A DNA stretch of 9,744 bases, from contig CAJMOP010000076.1 of the NCBI GenBank assembly GCA_905215115.1, positions 1 through 9,744 of the forward strand, written 5' to 3'. Positions 6,348-9,744 of this stretch are shown here, one piece after another. The stretch's first letter is position 1, and every line of letters starts with the position of its first letter. A program made the position numbers and the translations under genes. This DNA is from an uncultured bacterium. Its GTDB lineage: Bacteria; Actinomycetota; Coriobacteriia; Coriobacteriales; Coriobacteriaceae. Below the pieces are notes generated by a model. That model was given only the letters and a program-made list of their open reading frames with translations. It was not told where the DNA came from and ran no database searches.

Positions 6348-6373
6348 TGGTAAAACTGTCAAGAGTTTTACCA
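6348..6373. promoter_or_regulatory. Inverted repeat operator with a consensus -35 inside
   Basis: TGGTAAAAC (6348-6356) and GTTTTACCA (6365-6373) are perfect 9-base inverted arms around an 8-base spacer. The spacer contains TGTCAA, which is TTGACA on the minus strand (6362-6357), a perfect -35 pointing towards HAD-thiN. No convincing -10 was found at 17 bases (TTCAAG). The half-site matches those at 6286 and 6308, so one regulator probably binds both places and may govern glgB as well. Confidence 0.55.
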
Positions 6374-6609
6374 CGGCAATTCTGCCAGTGGTCTAAACAT
6401 GGCGCTTACCGATTAAACGCAGCCCTAAAACCACTTTCCTTCATAAAAGTAACGTACAGGTGTTATCGTAGTTTCTGCCGAAAGTTCCACCGAGCACGCG
6501 AGGTGGAACGAATCATAGAACTATCGCCGTCCCTTCGATTCGTGCAGCCTTGGACCTTTCGCATCTAGTCACCAAGGCAACACGCTGCCGCGTCATGATG
6601 GGATCAAAC
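6374..6609 (+). other. glgB upstream/leader region with two hairpins
   Basis: No gene is supported here. CCACGGCA (6371-6378) pairs with TGCC-A-GTGG (6383-6391), a stem with one bulged base that touches the last operator arm. GTTCCACC (6484-6491) pairs with GGTGGAAC (6502-6509), a perfect 8-base stem with a 10-base loop and no T-run. A possible weak extended -10 (TGTTATCGT, 6461-6469) has no good -35. If transcription starts near there, the second hairpin is in the glgB leader. Confidence 0.35.
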
Positions 6610-8853
6610 GTGAGCGATACAAAGCTAAAGCCAGCAACCAAAAAGCCCGCTACCCGTAAAGCCGCCCCGCACGCACCGGAGCTCACCAAGGACGATGTCT
6701 ACCTGTTTGGCATCGGCACGTGGGAGCGCAGCTGGGAAAAGATGGGCGCGCACCCCGACACGCAGAACCGTACGCGCGGCTGGCGCTTTTGCGTTTGGGC
6801 GCCCGACGTAAAGAGCGTCCATGTCATTGGCGAATTTAACGACTGGAATGAAGAAGCCAACCCTCTGGTGCCCGTGCATACGAGCGCTATTTGGGAAGGC
6901 TTTATTCCTGGCGCAGAAAAAGGTCAGCTCTATAAGTATCTCATTGAGACCAACGAGGGCGAGAAGCTCTACAAGGCCGATCCGTATGCCTTTAAGGCCG
7001 AGTGCCCTCCGGGAACGGCGAGCGTGCTGTGGACCCTCGATGGCTACAAGTGGAACGACGCCGCGTGGCTCAAGCGCCGCGCCGGCCACAACCACATGTC
7101 GCAGCCGCTCAACATCTACGAAGTTCATATTGGCTCGTGGAAACGCCACGGCGACGCGCCGCAGGGCGAGCCGGACGAGTACGGCAACTACCCTGGCCCC
7201 ATGGATCCCTTCCCCGCGCAGCGCGGCGAGTTCTACACCTACGACGACCTGTCGGTGGAGCTTGTGGACTACGTGCGCGACATGGGCTACACGCATATCG
7301 AGGTCATGCCGCTCATGGAGCATCCCTTCGATGGCTCTTGGGGCTACCAGACGACCGGCTACTATGCCGCCACGTCGCGCTATGGTGATCCGCAGCAGCT
7401 CATGCACTTTATCGATGCGTGCCACGAGGCAGGCATCGGCGTGATCATGGACTGGGTGCCCGGCGGTTTTTGCGCCGACTCCCACGGCCTTGCCACCTTT
7501 AACGGCCACATGCTGTTTGAGCACGAGATTCACCCCAACTGGGGCACGCACAAGTTCGACTTCGCTCGCGGCGAGGTCCGCTCCTTCCTTGTTTCCAACG
7601 TGCTGTACTGGCTCGAGAACTTCCACGTGGACGGCATTCGCATGGACGGCGTGTCCAGCATGCTGTACCTCAACTTTGGCATCGACGATCCGGGCCAAAA
7701 GAAGTTCAACAAGTACGGTACCGAGGAGGACCTGGATGCCAGCGCGTTTATCCGCCAGGTCAACTGCGCTGTTGAGGCTCGCTACCCTGACGTGATGATG
7801 ATGGCCGAGGAGTCCACCGCGTGGCCGCTCGTGACCTATCCGCCGCAGGACGGCGGCCTGGGCTTCCACTACAAGTGGGACATGGGATGGATGAACGACA
7901 CCCTGCACTACATGCAGACCGATTTTCCGTGGCGCCCCGGCAACCACGGCCTGCTCACGTTCTCCATCATGTACGCCTTTACCGAGAACTTCATTTGCCC
8001 GCTGAGCCACGACGAGGTCGTGCACGGCAAGTGCTCGCTGATCGGCCGCATGCCGGGCGACTGGTGGCGCCAGTTTGCCGGCCTGCGCACGCTCGCCTTC
8101 TACCAGATGACGCACCCCGGCGCCAAGCTCAACTTTATGGGCAACGAGATCGGCCAGTTTATTGAGTGGCGCTACTACGAGTCCATCCAGTGGTTCCTGA
8201 CCGAGGAGTATGAGACCCACCGTCATCATCAGGCGTTTATCAAGGCGCTCAATCACCTATACACCGCCGAGCCCGCCCTGTACGAGCGCGGCTACACCGA
8301 CGACGGCTTTACCTGGATCGATGCAGACAACTCCAAGCAGTCCATCGTGAGCTTTGTGCGCCAGGGCGAGGACGTCGACGACGACCTGGTGGTCTTGATC
8401 AACTTTGACCCTGCGAGCTACGAGAGCTTCCGCGTGGGCGTGCCGCGCGAGGGTGACTGGGAGGTCATCTTTGATTCCGACCGTCCCGAGTTTGGCGGCA
8501 GCGGATACGCCGGTGAGGAGCCCTACACCTGCTCGAGCGAGCCCTATCCCTGGAACGGGCAGATGGACTCCATCGAGATTAAGGTACCCGGTCTGGCAGG
8601 CGTGGTGCTTAAGCGCCGCGGTCCCAGCAGCTATATGCCGCCGGTGGTGGAGGCTCCCAAGAAGGCGACGCGCAAGCGCACGTCCTCGGTGAAGCCCAAG
8701 CCTGCGGCTGCGAAGAAGGCTCCGGCTAAGGCGAAGGCTACGACGACCAAGGCCAAGGCTGCCAAGCCCGCCACGGCCAAAAAGACAACCACCAAAAAGG
8801 CTGCTCGCAAGGCCAAGACAGGCACTGTTAAGGCATCTGGCAAGGATGCGTAA
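6610..8853 (+). CDS. glgB: 1,4-alpha-glucan branching enzyme with a histone H1-like tail
   Basis: GlgB makes alpha-1,6 branches in glycogen (GH13). The 747-residue product has a CBM48 domain (about 30-120, VIGEFNDWN), the GH13 barrel with nucleophile Asp346 in GIRMDGVSSM, acid/base Glu400 in MAEES, and the His467-Asp468 pair in LSHDEVVHGK, then a C-terminal beta domain to about 675. Region I reads DWVPGGF (281-287), with Gly286 where the family normally has His. Residues 684-747 are a low-complexity Lys/Ala/Thr tail with one acidic residue; residues 5-27 are also basic. GTG at 6610 is preferred: GGGA lies seven bases before it and the product begins MSDTK. ATG at 6595 or 6598 is possible but lacks a well-placed ribosome site. 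glgP follows after 94 bases. Confidence 0.95.
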   Translation: MSDTKLKPATKKPATRKAAPHAPELTKDDVYLFGIGTWERSWEKMGAHPDTQNRTRGWRFCVWAPDVKSVHVIGEFNDWNEEANPLVPVHTSAIWEGFIPGAEKGQLYKYLIETNEGEKLYKADPYAFKAECPPGTASVLWTLDGYKWNDAAWLKRRAGHNHMSQPLNIYEVHIGSWKRHGDAPQGEPDEYGNYPGPMDPFPAQRGEFYTYDDLSVELVDYVRDMGYTHIEVMPLMEHPFDGSWGYQTTGYYAATSRYGDPQQLMHFIDACHEAGIGVIMDWVPGGFCADSHGLATFNGHMLFEHEIHPNWGTHKFDFARGEVRSFLVSNVLYWLENFHVDGIRMDGVSSMLYLNFGIDDPGQKKFNKYGTEEDLDASAFIRQVNCAVEARYPDVMMMAEESTAWPLVTYPPQDGGLGFHYKWDMGWMNDTLHYMQTDFPWRPGNHGLLTFSIMYAFTENFICPLSHDEVVHGKCSLIGRMPGDWWRQFAGLRTLAFYQMTHPGAKLNFMGNEIGQFIEWRYYESIQWFLTEEYETHRHHQAFIKALNHLYTAEPALYERGYTDDGFTWIDADNSKQSIVSFVRQGEDVDDDLVVLINFDPASYESFRVGVPREGDWEVIFDSDRPEFGGSGYAGEEPYTCSSEPYPWNGQMDSIEIKVPGLAGVVLKRRGPSSYMPPVVEAPKKATRKRTSSVKPKPAAAKKAPAKAKATTTKAKAAKPATAKKTTTKKAARKAKTGTVKASGKDA

Positions 8854-8893
8854 CAAAAGCGTTACTTGTGCAATTACCCGCCCCGTGGGGGCG

Positions 8894-8899
8894 TAGGAT
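8894..8899 (+). promoter_or_regulatory. Possible -10 of a glgP promoter
   Basis: TAGGAT resembles a -10 and is preceded by a GC-rich hairpin (CGCCCC 8879-8884 with GGGGCG 8888-8893) that lacks a T-run. No good -35 is at 17 bases; TTGTGC lies 22 bases upstream. A start near 8906 would give a leader of about 42 bases that is almost wholly the hairpin at 8912-8946. Confidence 0.3.
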
Positions 8900-8911
8900 A
8901 CAAGTCATAAC

Positions 8912-8946
8912 CGTTCCGGGAGAAACATCCCCGGGGGAAAGGAACG
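8912..8946 (+). promoter_or_regulatory. Hairpin enclosing the glgP ribosome binding site
   Basis: CGTTCC (8912-8917) pairs with GGAACG (8941-8946), and GGG (8918-8920) can pair with CCC (8930-8932). The right arm contains most of the ribosome site AAAGGA, which sits four bases before the ATG at 8948. Folding would hide the site, so translation of glgP may be controlled by this structure. The pairing is visible; the control is inferred. Confidence 0.4.
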
Positions 8947-8947
8947 T

Positions 8948-9733
8948 ATGAATAAGATCTTCGACAACAAGCAGGAGTTTACCGAGCTCTATCGCGATGC
9001 CGTCATGAGCATCAGCGGCAAGAGCGTCGAGGCCGCCAGCGACCTCGACCGCTTTAACGCCCTGGCCAAGCTCGTGGCCGAGAAGGCGCGCACCGTTGCC
9101 ACCAAGAGCGACGCCCGCGCCACCGCCGAGGGCAAGAAGCGCGTGTACTACTTCTCGATCGAGTTTTTGATCGGCCGCCTGCTCGACAACTACCTGCTCA
9201 ACTTTGGCGTGCGCGACATGGTCGCCGAGGCGCTCGACGACATGGGCTTCGACCTGTCCGTCATCGAGAACCAGGAGCCCGATCCGGCTCTGGGCAACGG
9301 TGGCCTGGGCCGTCTGGCCGCATGCTTCCTGGATTCCATGGCAGCCGAGGGCATTGCCGGCTACGGCAACGGTATGCGCTACCGCTACGGCCTGTTTAAG
9401 CAGGAGATCGTTAACGGCAGCCAGGTCGAGGCCACCGATGAGTGGCTCACCCACGGCTATCCCTGGGAGGTCCGTCGTCAGGACAAGGCCGTGACCATCA
9501 AGTTTGGTGGCCGTGTAGAGGGCTTTGAGGAGGACGGCCGCACGTTCTACCGTACGGTGGACACGCAGGACATCCTGGCCGTCCCCTACGATATCCCCGT
9601 GGTGGGCTATGCCGGCGAGACCGTCAACAAGCTGCGCGTCTGGGCCGCCGAGCCGGTCGAGGAGCACTTTGACCTGGAGGCCTTCAACCGCGGCGACTAC
9701 GCCCTGGCCGACGCCGAGCGCGCCGAGGCCTAG
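8948..9733 (+). CDS. glgP: Glycogen phosphorylase, N-terminal third, ended by an in-frame TAG
   Basis: GlgP releases glucose 1-phosphate from glycogen ends. The 261 residues visible match the GT35 N-terminal domain: YYFSIEFLIGR at 70-80, then DPALGNGGLGRLAACFLDS, GYGNGMRYRYGLFKQ and NGSQVE, and VPYDIPVVGY near 220. The start is ATG with AAAGGA four bases before. The family is about 750-850 residues, with the pyridoxal phosphate lysine in the C-terminal half, not present here. Reading stops at TAG (9731-9733), but the next codons, GCC ATC AGC, still fit the family pattern (AEnISrVLYP), and the stop falls on its conserved Glu. One G-to-T change in GAG explains it. Only 11 bases of the window remain, so a contig-end error is as likely as a real null allele. 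Confidence 0.92.
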   Translation: MNKIFDNKQEFTELYRDAVMSISGKSVEAASDLDRFNALAKLVAEKARTVATKSDARATAEGKKRVYYFSIEFLIGRLLDNYLLNFGVRDMVAEALDDMGFDLSVIENQEPDPALGNGGLGRLAACFLDSMAAEGIAGYGNGMRYRYGLFKQEIVNGSQVEATDEWLTHGYPWEVRRQDKAVTIKFGGRVEGFEEDGRTFYRTVDTQDILAVPYDIPVVGYAGETVNKLRVWAAEPVEEHFDLEAFNRGDYALADAERAEA

Positions 9734-9744
9734 GCCATCAGCGC

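Noticed and set aside
6347..6568. Short plus-strand frame of 73 codons before glgB
   Set aside because: It begins inside the operator repeat, has no ribosome site and resembles no protein I know.
6625..8256. Minus-strand open frame of 543 codons opposite glgB
   Set aside because: It is a shadow of a GC-rich gene: low-complexity Val/Ala/His-rich protein without family motifs, while the plus strand has intact GH13 catalytic motifs.
8828..9667. Minus-strand open frame of 279 codons opposite glgP
   Set aside because: Antisense shadow of conserved GlgP codons; it has no recognisable domain and crosses the glgP start region.

Overview
The window joins DNA from two unrelated bacteria. Bases 1 to about 1191 are AT-richer and read as a Firmicutes chromosome, most like Lachnospiraceae by protein style: the last codons of uvrB, then the first 355 codons of uvrA. 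At about 1190-1192 both uvrA and an oppositely oriented rfbA break off mid-gene at the same point. From there to the end the DNA is GC-rich and reads as an actinobacterium of the Coriobacteriia, Collinsella-like by gene content and protein style. The taxonomy is inferred from recalled sequence character, not from a search. A metagenome assembly chimera is the likeliest explanation.

The GC-rich part starts with the head of a surface polysaccharide operon on the minus strand (reading 3992 down to about 1192). Its order is a NusG paralogue (LoaP/RfaH-like antiterminator), a membrane phosphoglycosyl transferase that would load the first sugar on undecaprenyl phosphate, a DUF1972-type rhamnosyltransferase, and rfbA for dTDP-rhamnose, cut by the junction. 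The genes are tightly coupled (TAATG overlap, 3-base gap). About 780 bases without a gene lie upstream. They hold a striking layered hairpin (4187-4255), a smaller hairpin and a possible promoter, consistent with a long structured leader on which the NusG paralogue could act.

Next, on the minus strand, come a tRNA-Ala(GGC) with a clear promoter and terminator, then a two-gene unit: a HAD phosphatase of the beta-phosphoglucomutase type followed by thiamine pyrophosphokinase. This unit is divergent from glgB. The shared 346-base spacer carries four TGGTAAA(A)C half-sites that look like operators of a LacI-family sugar regulator, with a perfect TTGACA inside one pair.

On the plus strand glgB (branching enzyme) and glgP (glycogen phosphorylase) form a glycogen synthesis and mobilisation pair. 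GlgB has a 64-residue histone H1-like Lys/Ala/Thr tail and lacks the usual region I histidine. glgP has an in-frame TAG at codon 262, where a conserved Glu is expected, and the bases after it still read as the family's sequence. Together with the junction this raises the question of assembly quality. No phage, CRISPR, insertion sequence or clear new defence system was seen. The best candidates for new biology are the structured leader of the NusG-paralogue operon and the basic tail of GlgB.
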